This document shows, piece after piece, positions 39,301 to 49,755 of a DNA stretch of 64,000 bases. The DNA is from Branchiostoma floridae (taxonomy: Eukaryota > Chordata > Leptocardii > Amphioxiformes > Branchiostomatidae). A program made the translations under genes and the position numbers. Under the pieces are notes generated by a model, which had not been told where the DNA came from, searched no databases, and saw only the letters and a list, made by a program, of their open reading frames with translations. Where the stretch lies: NCBI RefSeq assembly GCF_000003815.2, contig NC_049985.1, positions 7,314,066 to 7,378,065 on the forward strand, given 5' to 3'. Each line of letters starts with the position of its first letter. The first letter of the stretch is position 1.

Positions 39301-42300
39301 ACAGATCGTCCCACTGCTCAGTCTCTTCTCGTCCCCAGGGGGATCACCGTTGCAGCTGAGATGACGTATGGAAAACGTCACGACCTGTCCCTGGCATGAC
39401 GTCAGCTCACGCTCCTCTGAAACTACGTCGACGGCGACACTGACGTTGAAGAACTCCTTAGCGATCATGCGGACCAGGCCTTTCACGATTGGATAGAGCC
39501 CTAAATACAAACAATACTATACCATTAGGCTCACCCCTGAGGCTTAGGTCCCAATTGGAAAAAGCCGCATGATGTGGTTTTAGCAAGGATGTGGTCGCAA
39601 ACGTGACTGAGTTTATACCTTTTTATCTCAACGACCATATGACGCTAATCACAATCATCACAAGAGCAACAGGCGCAAACCATCAATACTAAAGTATCTT
39701 AAGAATTTTCAATTATCGTTTTGCAAAGACTAACACCTTCTTGCCTGTAGCCTGACTAAAATCACGCTTCTACAGTTGCCGCTGCTACAGTTGCCACCCT
39801 AGGAGGGAGGGGATCATTAATGCAGCCAGCGAGAGAGTGTGTAAAAACAGTTACAGGTTATCTTCCCTGAAACTATAACATTAATTCTTTGACGACGACT
39901 TACCAGATCTTTCGCTATAGTAGTGCAGAAAAAGAGTGTCATCAGGTCCCTCTGTGCAGCAGAAAGAAGGGGAACGGATGCCCGGGTAGGTGCTGGCCAG
40001 GTGTTCGTGCAAGCTGTCCAGGTTACACAGGAAGTCCTTCAGGCTCCCACCGAGGACCCTGAGCAGGCTACCGAAGCCGTACTCTATGCAGTACCGGACG
40101 AAGTGTTCTCCCATGGATTCCAACACGGCCTCTCGCGAGATTTCTGTAATAACGCGAGAAAGCGAAGTTCAACATGGGGGACGCTAGAAGGTATAGACTT
40201 CGTGTGCTACAAAACATTTTGTCTTTTAGTTTGATGGTCACTCACAGGGGCTCCATGGCAATGTCATAAGGCTATAGAGAAAAAGTTATATGAAAGGTAC
40301 TGAATGTTCTACACATGAGTTATACCACTTGGGAAAAATATATTCCCCTAACCAATCAGAGGGTGCAATGATATTTGTCTACGTAGCATGGCTATCTTTG
40401 TACTCAAGTAAATAGAAAAGATACCGTTGGTAGTTCCGCGGTCAATGAATACTGTGTTGTTATCATTTCATTTTCTGAATGTTTTCATATGATAAACAAT
40501 TATCTGTGCATATTTCATGTTTCAAAAAAAATTGTTGCCGCAAGGGTTGGTATTAAGAAAACAGAGACGGCGCCAGAGTTAGCCCCCTGCTTAACGTCGA
40601 GCGTTATTATCACCTGTCAGAATAGGTTACGAGGCAATCCTTTGCTTATCTGTTAATCTACGTAGGCGTGTTAACTGCTAAGTGCAGGCGTCTCGGCATT
40701 AAAAAAAACGTACGTTTGATAGCCTTAAAAGGCGTACAAATCATTTTGAAAAGCTCATCATTAACAGCTCCCAATGGCCGTGACGTCAGCATTCTGGGCC
40801 GTTATCCACACTGCTGCTCTGGGCTGACTTAGCCTGAAAACTTCTTGATTTATCACCTCTTAGCAGAATAAATGGAGGCTCAATTTACGTCATTTGTGGG
40901 TGGGAGATTCTGGGAACCTGTGGGCGTTTAAGAAGTAAAGGTCCCTTTACAACTTTTATTTGAATCTCAAATCATAAACTCGGAAACTTTCCGACACCAA
41001 CCGTGCTAATGGTGCAGTAGAGTTTGCACGGATTGCGATCGAAACCTCCATAGAAGATTCCGACAGTACATGCAACTTTATAGCATGCGAAATGTGAACG
41101 ATTCTTTACACGCTACACACCTTTCATCTGAAACCCAAATCATAAACTGCCAACACTTTGTGACACCAACTGTTCTAATGGCACAGTAGTGTTTGCATGG
41201 ATAGCGAACGAAACTTTCATAGAAGTTTCCTACATACAACTTTATAGCATTTGAAATGTGGACACACACCATGAAAACGTACAGACACGGCGAAAACAGT
41301 TCAGCAAGCCACAAGCAACATTTCACTCCCTTGGCGATGGGCTAACAATGACAACCTAGATAGTTTAGAGGAAATGAGATCTCTACCCAGATGCTCGGAT
41401 ATGGCATTCAGTAGCCTCCAGGTGTCGTCATCACTGTATACTTTATGCATCAAAAACGTCCCGCCTCCTAGCTCGATTCCAGCGTTCTTTCTGAAAGGAA
41501 GCACATACTGAGTGAAGCAACATAGCCACCATAAAAAAATGCTGATTTACTGGCTTTACAATCACAAGTTTTAAAAGAAATTTTCAAAATGGCAAGGGAG
41601 TAACTTGCAAAATTCGCCAAACTAGCTGCACTCCATAGTGAGAGGGGAAGAGGGATGGAGAGAAAGAATGAAAGAGGAAGAAAGAGAGGCGTGAACAGAT
41701 TGAAATACAAGTCTCTTTGCCAAACGTATCATCATACTAAAGACGTCATGATGAAATGGTACTAGAATAGAGGGATGAAGTGTTAACAAAACATTTCAAG
41801 ATGCAGTTGTACATCCGGGGCTGACCCCATGTTAAAAGGATTGATCGCTGTCCTACGTCAGGAAACAATTTACCGAGACCGTATAATCAAACTCAGAAAA
41901 TAACAGGTCTTACACGCTGTGTTTTGCGGTATAGTTAGAATCAGTTTCCTCGGGGATTCTCACTGCATAAGATGAATGTGAAAATTCACCCAAAGAACAA
42001 GGCCATATAGATATTCTACTAGATACCTACAATGTACGTTGGCTCCACCATGTGTGGGGGCGAAGCCCGCAAACTAAGTAAACCTCTCAGCCTTCCTTTT
42101 CATTCTGACCACACACTGCGAGGTCATTTCTATTTTCTGTAAATTGAGGAGTACGTCGAATCTGTTTGAACTTGATAACGAGTGTGATGCATCCTTCCGT
42201 AACAGCTATTGACTACACAGCGGAAACTGTTAAGAGATATGTACTTGCTGCGTCTAGTAATAGCTTTTTAATGGGATCTTGAATGCCCAAATTGCTTGAA

Positions 42301-44334
42301 AGCCCTTCGGATACTTTGGATGTATATTGACGATGGCTGTTTTCCAAAGTTTTAGGTGTGCTAACTTAAGCGAGTATCTCACAGGACTGTGCCCAAATTC
42401 ATAGCACGTCAGTGTGATCGCAAGGGAAATTTGCAAAGTTGGACTGAGTGCACTTTTTTCCTTGTGCGATTTGGCACAATCTCAGTGAGATACTCGCTTA
42501 AAAATACGATGACTAGACTTGGCAGATTTGGTGTGGCTTGAATACTGTATTGTTAGTCTGCAAGGCATACACAAACAAGCTATCTACTGATCTCGACTGG
42601 CAGTTTAAGATAAGACTGTAAGCAGCACTGTCGTGTATGTATCTGATATCAGTTTAACTTTGCATTAGTTCTGGCGTCTCGGAACTGAGAAAACGTGAAG
42701 CGACAGCAGTACATTTTTCATGGATGACGTCCTCTTCAGATTAGAATAGATAAAAACAAGATGACTGAATTTTTAACATAGAAACCATAGTTGTTGTAAG
42801 CGTGCCAATACGTCTTTTATTCCTGTCTTCAAGACGACATGTAGAATCACTACAACTACATTCATGGCTGCCACACTAGTTACGTGACGCAACTACCAAT
42901 TGCAAGCTAGTTGAACTTCAGTCTACAACAGTATCCTCATGGCTACCTTACTAGTGTCACTTCTACATGTCAGTGCACTTAATGCTACCTGACGACATAT
43001 TTTCACATTTTTCGTATTTTCTTCTCATGTTGACCATCTCTAAAGGGCGACAAAACATCTTTTTTTTCCGAAATCAGGCGAAAATCAATGCGCGCTGATG
43101 CAATCCGTACAATGTACTTGCTGTGGCATACCTTTCAACTGTACATCAAGAGCACGTCGTCACCTAACAGAAATAGACAGCGCTGATCTCCTTAATTCCC
43201 ACACAAGAAGGTGTTTTCTTTCTTAAAAGCTTGCACGAATATACAGTTGGTGCTCTTAAGGGCCGAAATGACCTTGTAGCCCTATCAAGCTTAAGACCCC
43301 TGGTGCTCCTTGGGCTCTACAGTGCACTCTGTTTCGCAGGAGCATTTAAGGTATATTCAGCAGCGCATTTGACGAACGTACCGTCTGTTTAAATAGTGGT
43401 GAAATAGCGACGGAAGATGAAACTAACGATCACGGTGAGCTGGAAAATGGCGCTGTGCCCAAAACTCGTTACGATTATTTTCTGCCACTAGCCAGAGCCG
43501 TATTGACGTGGAGCTTTGTAGTCAAGGGTGCTCTAAAGATACAAACATGGCTCAAAGTGTCCACAACTGTAGTCAGCGCATATTAAGCTAAAGTCATCTT
43601 GTATCCTGCTGCTGTGCTTTGGCGTGTTGGGCTTTGACGAAGTGTTAACAGAAAAAGGTGTTCCACAAAGATAACAACTGTGGTGTAGCACGTTAAGAAA
43701 ACTGTTTTTGTACACCAATATTAACTACTTTATGGACGTAAATACATTACTGTATTCTGTAACGCTCTTCTAAATCTCATGGTATTTACTTTTGAACAGC
43801 ATTCGCTGAGCAAATACTAGATCTTACTGTGTCGCTGTTGTTGCTCAAGTTTTTTGTACCATATATTGAAACGCATGTCCACAGACTGTGACTGATAGTG
43901 GTATTGCGTATAGGTTGTCGACATATTATGCTCGTTTTAAGTCAAGAAAACTTACCTTCACTGCCGTTTTAGACATTTAACATAGTGTTGGTTTCAAGTT
44001 TTTTCCTCATAACATTTCCTCTGGAATTCTGATGCCGACATTTTGAATCAGACAGGTACCAGTACTGTACCACTTCAAACTACTGGTCCCTACGGGATTG
44101 AAAAATTGACCAAGTCTACACCCTGCAGTGTCTCATCAATGTTAGATTTCACCTACATTTGCTCAGAAATGGTCTTACGTAAGGTAGGACCCTGGGCGCC
44201 TGCCTATATTACTAACTTTGCCCTGTCAGAATTGTTCATGTACTTGAATTATATACTTACACGATGCGCTGCCATGTCGACTCCCCGAAGCCACGAACCA
44301 CCAGATCCCCCAGCACACAGTGGATGAACCCGTA
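34900..44334 (-). CDS. Soluble guanylate cyclase subunit, atypical: haem-type H-NOX with alpha-like catalytic half-site (8 exons)
   Basis: Cytosolic gas-sensing guanylate cyclase subunit (GTP to cGMP). Eight minus-strand exons join in frame: 44334-44261, 41490-41387, 40143-39904, 39500-38656, 37956-37771, 36470-36324, 35723-35569 and 35170-34900, all with AG/GT boundaries and matching phases (2,1,1,0,0,0,2). The product is about 674 aa if a separate exon supplies Met1, as in vertebrate GUCY1B1; that exon was not found. Domains: H-NOX about 2-185, with His106 in NLDSLHEHL (haem ligand, His105 of mammalian beta1) and Y135-S137-R139 (YxSxR); HNOBA about 220-370, around [10 protein letters not shown]; signalling helix about 375-415; cyclase about 423-620, with metal Asp446 (FSDIVNF), Glu486 and Asp490 (VETIGDAY) and Cys556 (RYCLFG). 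The catalytic Asn and Arg positions read Ser563 and Lys567 (TVSLASK), as in alpha subunits. The C-terminus is Ser/Pro/Thr-rich. Family assignment is firm; orthology (alpha, beta2 or Gyc-89D-like) is open. Confidence 0.93.
35330..35412 (+). mobile_element. Possible LINE 3' end
   Basis: A short plus-strand segment, gccgatttgagcttctcatg followed by aataaataaagg, resembles the 3' terminus of lancelet non-LTR elements as remembered. It lies in the intron between cyclase exons G and H. Low certainty: no coding part is attached. Confidence 0.35.
35569..35723 (-). CDS. Cyclase exon G: nucleotide-binding end of catalytic domain
   Basis: Encodes [40 protein letters not shown] and [11 protein letters not shown]. 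Cys556 is the purine-contact Cys. The positions that supply catalytic Asn and Arg in beta subunits (TVNLTSR) are Ser563 and Lys567. The exon closes at gtaaaa. Without splicing the frame would stop at a TAA two codons later, so splicing to exon H is inferred from the match in phase and from family length. Confidence 0.93.
35723..35895. repeat. 88-bp tandem duplication at the exon G splice acceptor
   Basis: Segment 35723-35810 is repeated at 35811-35895 (both start tctgaaatggtaaagacatg). On the minus strand each copy contains the acceptor ccatttcag, so the real splice site of exon G has an 88-bp-upstream double. Confidence 0.9.
36224..36301. repeat. AT microsatellite in cyclase intron
   Basis: About 38 AT units. 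The array ends about 23 nt from the donor side of exon F and lies in the intron toward exon G. Confidence 0.97.
36324..36470 (-). CDS. Cyclase exon F: second metal Asp of catalytic domain
   Basis: Encodes [20 protein letters not shown] through GDKPIS, 49 codons in phase 0. Glu486 is the guanine-recognition position and Asp490 the second metal Asp. The donor is gtaggt; taking the next gt 4 bases on would break the frame into exon G. A long AT dinucleotide run begins about 23 nt downstream in the intron. Confidence 0.95.
36776..36797. repeat. 22-bp perfect palindrome
   Basis: tagtactttatataaagtac continues to a full self-complementary 22-mer with no loop, in the intron between exons E and F. 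Confidence 0.9.
37771..37956 (-). CDS. Cyclase exon E: first part of catalytic domain
   Basis: Encodes [40 protein letters not shown], and on to NELYK. Asp446 in FSDIVNF is the first metal-binding Asp, retained in alpha and receptor cyclases but replaced in mammalian beta1. Two acceptors lie 6 nt apart: ccttag before gtgcag, and gtgcag itself. The upstream one gives the better family match (NAVQSL); the other would drop Val-Gln. Confidence 0.95.
38656..39500 (-). CDS. Cyclase exon D: end of H-NOX, HNOBA domain and signalling helix
   Basis: An 845-nt exon of 281 full codons. It finishes the H-NOX fold ([17 protein letters not shown]), passes a linker rich in Ser, Gly and Asp, then encodes the HNOBA/PAS-like region ([45 protein letters not shown]) and the charged helix ([20 protein letters not shown]) that couples sensor to cyclase. 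It ends HSILPSNA in phase 0 at a gtatga donor. The fusion of these segments in one large exon is unusual next to the many small exons of vertebrate GUCY1 genes (from memory). Confidence 0.95.
39904..40143 (-). CDS. Cyclase exon C: haem-binding part of H-NOX
   Basis: Carries the strongest H-NOX signature: [20 protein letters not shown], then YPGIRSPSF and HYYSERSG. His106 is the expected fifth ligand of the haem iron, and Tyr135, Ser137 and Arg139 form the YxSxR propionate clamp. Assembled numbering matches mammalian beta1 within one residue at His and exactly at YxSxR. Splice sites are attacag at the 5' side and gtaagt at the 3' side. Confidence 0.95.
40962..41270. repeat. 168-bp tandem duplication in cyclase intron
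   Basis: The block beginning aatcataaact at 40970 recurs at 41138, with shared aacaccaac...taatgg, cagta, gtttgca, cgaaac and caactttatagcat segments. It is an old, diverged two-copy tandem between exons B and C, with no coding or splice signal seen. Confidence 0.8.
41387..41490 (-). CDS. Cyclase exon B: H-NOX domain
   Basis: Encodes [20 protein letters not shown] and on to ISEHL, the second segment of the H-NOX fold. The acceptor tract gtgcttcctttcag precedes it and the donor is gtagag. Two bases from exon A complete a Val codon at its start, and one base at its end completes Glu61 with the next exon. The intron to exon A is about 2.8 kb and holds two transposon-derived elements. Confidence 0.92.
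42366..42501. mobile_element. MITE with ttaagcgagtatctcac termini
   Basis: 136 bp. Inverted ends ttaagcgagtatctcacagg and the reverse complement of gtgagatactcgcttaa enclose an AT-poor centre with short partial pairing. It lies in the intron between cyclase exons A and B. Confidence 0.8.
42700..43128. mobile_element. Family C element, copy 4
   Basis: The left end cagtacatttttcatggatg and right end aatgtacttgctgtggca before TA match the other copies, with internal tggctgccacact and acgacatattttcac. It lies in the same cyclase intron as the MITE at 42366. Confidence 0.75.
44261..44334 (-). CDS. Cyclase exon A: start of H-NOX domain
   Basis: Encodes [13 protein letters not shown]...STWQRI, matching the N-terminus of H-NOX proteins, which begin MYGF. 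The acceptor is a T-rich tract ending in cag just before the TAC codon. The donor is gt at 44260-44259 in the context gtaagt, and the exon ends in phase 2. No in-frame Met lies in the exon, so an upstream exon carrying only the start codon and 5' UTR is expected beyond 44,335. Confidence 0.85.
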
Positions 44335-44489
44335 CTGTAACAAACAAATAGACAAGTTGTTTTGTCAGGAATATGTTTTCCTAGACTCAATTTCATCTTT
44401 GCTGAACATGTTACATGCAAGAACAAAAAGCATGTCACTTTTTTACGTGCAGCACAGCTGTTTTAACACTAAAACATCACTACAATTTT

Positions 44490-44705
44490 TTGTCCAGAGT
44501 ACGAGATAGCAAAACGGACGTTCTGCTGCAGTAAAGGAAAGTTCCCCCCCCCCCCCAAGACTTATCATTTCATTGCGGAAAGCTTAATCACGTACCAAAT
44601 CCCATTATACTCTATTCACAGCTTCTTTAGTTACGCTGTTCAACAACATCCTTCCATCCATACAAGCAAACGTTCAAATGCTGCCAAAGATAACCTTCTT
44701 GGCGA
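44490..44705 (-). repeat. Decayed family B fragment with poly-C
   Basis: Landmarks gtacgagatagcaaaac, ttctgctgcagtaaagg and ttagttacgctgttcaac match the family B order; a C run interrupts it, and the end reads ttcttggcgaaggta. It lies upstream of cyclase exon A. Confidence 0.6.
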
Positions 44706-46154
44706 AGGTAAAATGTTTGACAACTGTGGGCACACTGATCACAGTGCAACCTTCTAGAACGCATTCTATTTGGAGTTCGTCTGAAGGCTTCAAACATTTA
44801 TTGATTTTTTTCAACCTTTATTTAGCCTTGAGTTACAAACTAGTATCCCTTCGGCCGGTTTTCAAGGGTTCAAGGTTTGGAGGAGGTCAAGAGGTCTTCC
44901 ATTAAACATAATTATTTACAATAATGCAATAATTTACTATTCCACAATCGACTTAGTCAGTCCATAGTTACTCGTTTGTGTTTCGTAACATGTTCTTCAA
45001 AGACGTTACAACTGAGTACGTTCCATCGCATTCCATCGATTGATATTGTACCTTGACCTTCTGAAAATATGGAAGGCAAGAATGATCTAAACACGAAGTT
45101 GACATTTAAGTGCTCAAGTCATCAACGGCGCTGTCGTCTCGGAATCTAGTTAAGGCACGAGTGACAACATATTTCTTGCCAACGGACGATATCCGTTTAT
45201 TAAGCCTGCCGGCAGATCTTACTCATCGACGCTTTCATGCATCCTATTAAACCTCTTTGGTATGAAGCAAATGTGTTATCTTTCAACCGGGGGCAAATGG
45301 CAAGTTTTAGCTGACCACGATGAAGCTCATTTTGCGGGTAAGAAAAATGCTACTCATTTCGTATATCTGATCCTGTTTGGTGATGGAATACATTGCCTAA
45401 ATGAATATGTCCTTTCATCTGCCATAAGCAATAGCCTGATCAAATCACACTTCTAGCAGCCCTTGAAATAGTCAGACACCGGCGAGAGGTCCCGATCAGT
45501 CCCTGACAGCGACATATTGTGTAACACAGGAGTCTCCTAGTGTCATAGAAAAAAAAAAACTTTCTATTAAAGATTCCACTGACAGATTTCTTCCTTGTCT
45601 TTCCGAGACAAAGATAAGAAGGAGGCTTATACTTCCCAGACTTCGCGGCACCTATACGCCATTCGTGTAGATAACACCAACACTGCTAACTACTAAAACG
45701 GTGCTTTGCGTCTGTGCCGACCACGTGTTTGTTTCCCTTGTAGACATAAGAAGGGCAGCGTGAGTTAAAAGACATCCCTTGCAAAACTTGTCAGTTTTTC
45801 AAGTGAAGGAGCTCGAAGATCAAGATAACTCATCTCTATCGAGACAAGTCGTGACCACGTTGTGTTTAAGTGCTAAAGTTAAATCACGACCGCTTCGCGT
45901 TTCGTGTATGTCGTTTCTCTGATCGTGGAAACTTTTCAGATACGTGGAACTTACCTCTCCAATTACACACGACCTTTCTGTTGTACAGATAGCTTCGTCC
46001 AAGGGCACGCAGAAGCAAGCAATTATGCTTGGAGAAGATAGCGCGCCAAATCCATGGCTTGCTGTGTTATGCTGCTAGACCACGTACATAAATGTACATA
46101 AATCCAAAACATAACCTTTTTGACTAAGGACATTTGCACGAAATGACCTCGTAT
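44706..46154. other. Upstream region of the cyclase gene; no exon located
   Basis: The start-codon exon and promoter of the cyclase should lie here or further right, but no ATG with a convincing donor was found. Confidence 0.4.
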
Positions 46155-46309
46155 CCTGGCAGATACGTATAGATATTGTCAGTATTTTGGCGGATACAGG
46201 CGGATCCGGCATCAGGGTTCCAAATAACGGTGTCCGATGCCGGATCCAGGATCCACCGGTATCCGCCAAATATACTAGTAATTAAAAATCCTTGTACGTA
46301 TCTGTCAGG
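46155..46309. mobile_element. MITE abutting a LINE fragment
   Basis: The inverted ends cctggcagatacgtataga and the reverse complement of tgtacgtatctgtcagg enclose strong inner arms (ttggcggatac / gtatccgccaa; cggatccggcatc / gatgccggatcc). Its right end joins the LINE sequence directly. Confidence 0.75.
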
Positions 46310-46664
46310 ATCAAACATGTGTGTTATGGTTTTTGAATGTATTAACGGGCTTGTCCCAACATACTTGGATGCCACATTTGTACATGACCACCTGTTACAT
46401 AGCCACAACACCAGACAAGCCTCTTTGCTTCATAAACCCAATTACACGAACACAGCTAGCTGGCCACCGCACATTTGCATACAGAGGGACAACATATTAC
46501 AATACATTTTCAGCGGACATTAGACATGCATCAACTCAATTATAAAAGGATGCGAGGCCATTTATTGCAAAAATGAAATACAAGTTGAGTCATTGACATT
46601 GTGACATTTTCAGCTTATCCAACTGCTGCCTGTGACCCACTTGTACTGTACTGTTTGCAATTTT

Positions 46665-46706
<42 letters not shown>
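46310..46706 (+). pseudogene. LINE reverse transcriptase C-terminal fragment with (AATC)n tail
   Basis: Two plus frames share the CR1/Jockey-type C-terminus: one reads VFECINGLVPTYLDATF and HSHNTRQASL, the other AGHRTFAYRGTTYYNTF and ADIRHAS, so one frameshift separates them. The copy ends in about ten AATC units (46664-46706), a typical simple-repeat tail of these elements. It is truncated at its 5' end by, or at, the neighbouring MITE. Confidence 0.8.
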
Positions 46707-46707
<1 letters not shown>

Positions 46708-47243
46708 CACATGTCGACCCCCAGCCTCAACCCACAGGTTCCGACTACTCCTGCGTCATATGTGTCAATAGAACGATATCAGTAAAGGTACAGACGTGCT
46801 GCGGGGGTTGGGTATCAAAGATCTACCGCGCAAATGAGCGGAAATTCGCACGGAAAGAAAGAAATATAGGACAAAAGCATTTCAGGACCCATATGGTCGA
46901 AGTAATTAATCCGGCCAATCTTGTAAAGTCTTTGTTTCTTAATCCAAAACCGCAGGTGCAGGGAAATGGAACAAACGCTCCAGTTCATTGGATCAAATTG
47001 ACAGGCAAAAACGGATATTCGGTGACTCTTCGCTGATTATACAAAGACATGGCAAAAAATATATCTAATCGGGCGATTGATTTGCAACTGTCTAAAAGTC
47101 ATAGAGACACCTCAACTTCTAAATCTCCTTCTTAATACACATGTTACATTACGCGCATGAACTTGAACGATTGCAGTTCGAACAAATCATGAGGCAACAT
47201 CATCTGACTTTGTTTCAAGCTGTGAAAAACGCGTCTACAATAA

Positions 47244-47896
47244 CTTATTTTGCGGTGTATGCATCTCTCATACCTCACATTTCAGTCTGAGTTACGGTTG
47301 AGGCTGTCCGACACGCCTAAAGACCTCTGAGATCACCAAACCGTGCCAGCCCACCCGACAGTGATGTATGGTTCTCGTAAGGCTTGTTCTTTCACGCGTG
47401 GTTAGAACGTCAAACAACAAACTCTATTCAATGCCGTATGAGGTCTGTATGAAAGTTTACCAGATTCCACAGGTCGCTGGAAAAATAATAGAAATTGGGC
47501 ACACGTAGGAAAATTACATTCCAGAGAAGTTAGCTGTACGTGCGAGGAGTTTGCGACCAAGTAAGTCCTCTGGCATGTCATCTAGTTATATTTGTCCAAT
47601 TTCTATATATTGGCCTGGGAGAGGCTACGGATTCCATACGCACCTCATACGGACTTGAACATGGACACAAGTGTGAACCCACCTTTTAAGGTGATGTATG
47701 GTTCTCGTAAGACTTATTGCAGTGTATGCATCTCTCATACCTCACATTTCAGTATGAGTTAACGGTTGAGGCTGTCCGACACGCCTAAAGACCTCTGAGA
47801 TTATCAAGCCGTGCCAGCCCACCCGACAATGATGCATGGTTCTCGTAAGAGCTGTTCTTTCACGCGTGGTTAGAACGTCAAACAGCAAGTTCTATA
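47244..47896. repeat. Duplicated 185-bp block around a MITE
   Basis: 47244-47428 and 47713-47896 are about 90% alike (gaggctgtccgacacgccta, gtgccagcccacccga, cacgcgtggttagaacgtc). A third partial end (gatgtatggttctcgtaag) at 47692 shows the array once had more units. The MITE at 47433-47652 sits between them. Confidence 0.9.
47433..47652. mobile_element. MITE with ccgtatgaggt termini
   Basis: 220 bp. The ends ccgtatgaggtctgtatg and cgcacctcatacgg are inverted, as are inner arms around tagaaattggg and cccaatttcta. A one-sided relative lies at 48245-48375. Confidence 0.75.
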
Positions 47897-47984
47897 GGTA
47901 GGTTCACACGTGCGTATATATACAAGAAGTCAAACCCATTAAGTACTTAGCTCTTATTTGCCTATTTCCTATTGTTTATAGTTA

Positions 47985-48220
47985 GTTTTTAACTGTTACT
48001 GGAGGTGTGGGCCTTGTAAAGGACGTATAAATCCTGTTGCCCACACCTCTCGGATCTTTTTCGGTGAATGTTAATAGATAAAACCCAACCAGTTTAGATA
48101 AAACCAACACTAGTATTCGAGTAGACTCTTTTCACAACAATGTTAATCACCGTTCATTTTACTTGTATATCTCCTGTGTTTATACCTTCGGCCATTAACT
48201 TGCAAATAAAGTTCTATCAT
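47985..48220 (+). mobile_element. Possible retroelement 3' region with hairpin
   Basis: A ggaggtgtgggc / gcccacacctc stem at about 48001-48051 is followed by a non-coding stretch ending ttgcaaataaagttctatc, which carries AATAAA. It resembles a LINE 3' UTR but no coding fragment is attached; a host transcript end is the alternative. Confidence 0.35.
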
Positions 48221-48539
48221 ATTCAAGTCCGGATCCGTATGAGGTCCGTGTGGAATTCTTAGCCTCTAACAGTCCCGACAAGTTAATTATCTTGTCCCGG
48301 AAAAATAATTATAGAAATTGGACAAATATTGTCAGATGACATGCTAGCGAAGTTAGCTTGTCGCAAACAGCAGTCAATACAATAAAATACAATACAAGTT
48401 TTACAAGTTCAGTTAAGAACTAGAGTTCCACGAACACACACCTTTGCCAAATAAACCAGGTTTGTTATGTAGAATGATGTCTGTAGACAAATGCGTTACT
48501 CATTTCATTTTCTTTATGATTAAATGCTTGGAGTTGGTT

Positions 48540-49755
48540 TATAAAATTTCGGCATTTATTATGCAAATTAGATCCCAATTTATAATTAATTGATATCAAA
48601 TTGTATCAAGCATTACTTAAGCTATCAGCATACCAAAAACCATGATGATCCTTTGATCCATTCTTGACTTATTCTCTTTCAAAGTCTTTAAATACACCTC
48701 TTACTCTCTTCCCTCTTTCTCAGTTACATATGTGACAACTTTGATGAAAGTACTATAATGGAATGCAGTGGATTTATGAACTTTTCCTAATCAATTATGC
48801 AAATTAGCTGTTAACTTGCATAATAAGTATCACATTATATAAGTCTTCATTTAGGCTATCTACATGCCGAAAATCATGACGATCCGTCCACACGTTAATA
48901 TTTTCTCATTAATTATGCAAATGAGATCATCATTTGCATGATAAATATGTATTGACATTTCTCTCTTTCTCAGCTACATATGTGACAAGTTTTAAAGCCC
49001 TATCATGGAATGTAGTGAATTTATGAAATATCCTCATTAATTATGCAAATTAGCTGTTGATTTGCATAATTGTTATCTCATTATGTAGGTCTTCACTTAC
49101 GCTACCTACATACAAAAAAACATGATGATCCGTCAACATGTTCATATTTTCTCATTAATTATGCAAATGAGGTCATCATTTGCATAATTGATATCTGTCG
49201 ACATTTCTCTCCTTCCCAGCTACATATGTGACAAGTTTGAAAGTCCTATCATGGAATGTAGTGGATTTATAATTTTTCCTCATTAATTATGCAAATTAGC
49301 TGCTGATTTGCATATTTAGTATACCATTATGTAAGTCATCACTCATTCTATCTACATACCAAAAATCATGACGATCCGTCAACACGTTGTAGAGTTATTC
49401 TCATCCAAAGTTTGAAAGGAAACCGGCGCCTGCAGTTCCAAAAACGCTACTAGGGGGCCCAAACTCACAGCACTTACTCTCTGCCTCGAGGGCTATCTAC
49501 CACTCAAAAATCATGATCACAGCATGTCCAGAACACGAGATATCAAAAATTGAGGTTCTGCTGCAGTACCTTAGCAAGCCGCTAGGGGGCCCATTATCGA
49601 ACTTGACCTTCGTTTTCCAGACCCCTACCCACCTACCAAATATTATCGGGATCCATCCAAGACTTCTTGAGTTATGCTGTTAACAGACAGACAGACACAC
49701 ACACAGACTCACAAGCCCAAAACATAACCTTAGCCATTCTGGCAAAGGTAATAAT
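48540..49755 (-). repeat. Family B-related repeat with internal triplication and octamer motifs
   Basis: Three tandem units of about 248 bp start at 48721, 48971 and 49217 (cagctacatatgtgacaag). Each holds two attatgcaaat octamer-like motifs. The right part matches family B (ccaaaaatcatgacgatccg, gctagggggccca, cttgagttatgctgtt, a cagacagacaca run). Confidence 0.85.
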
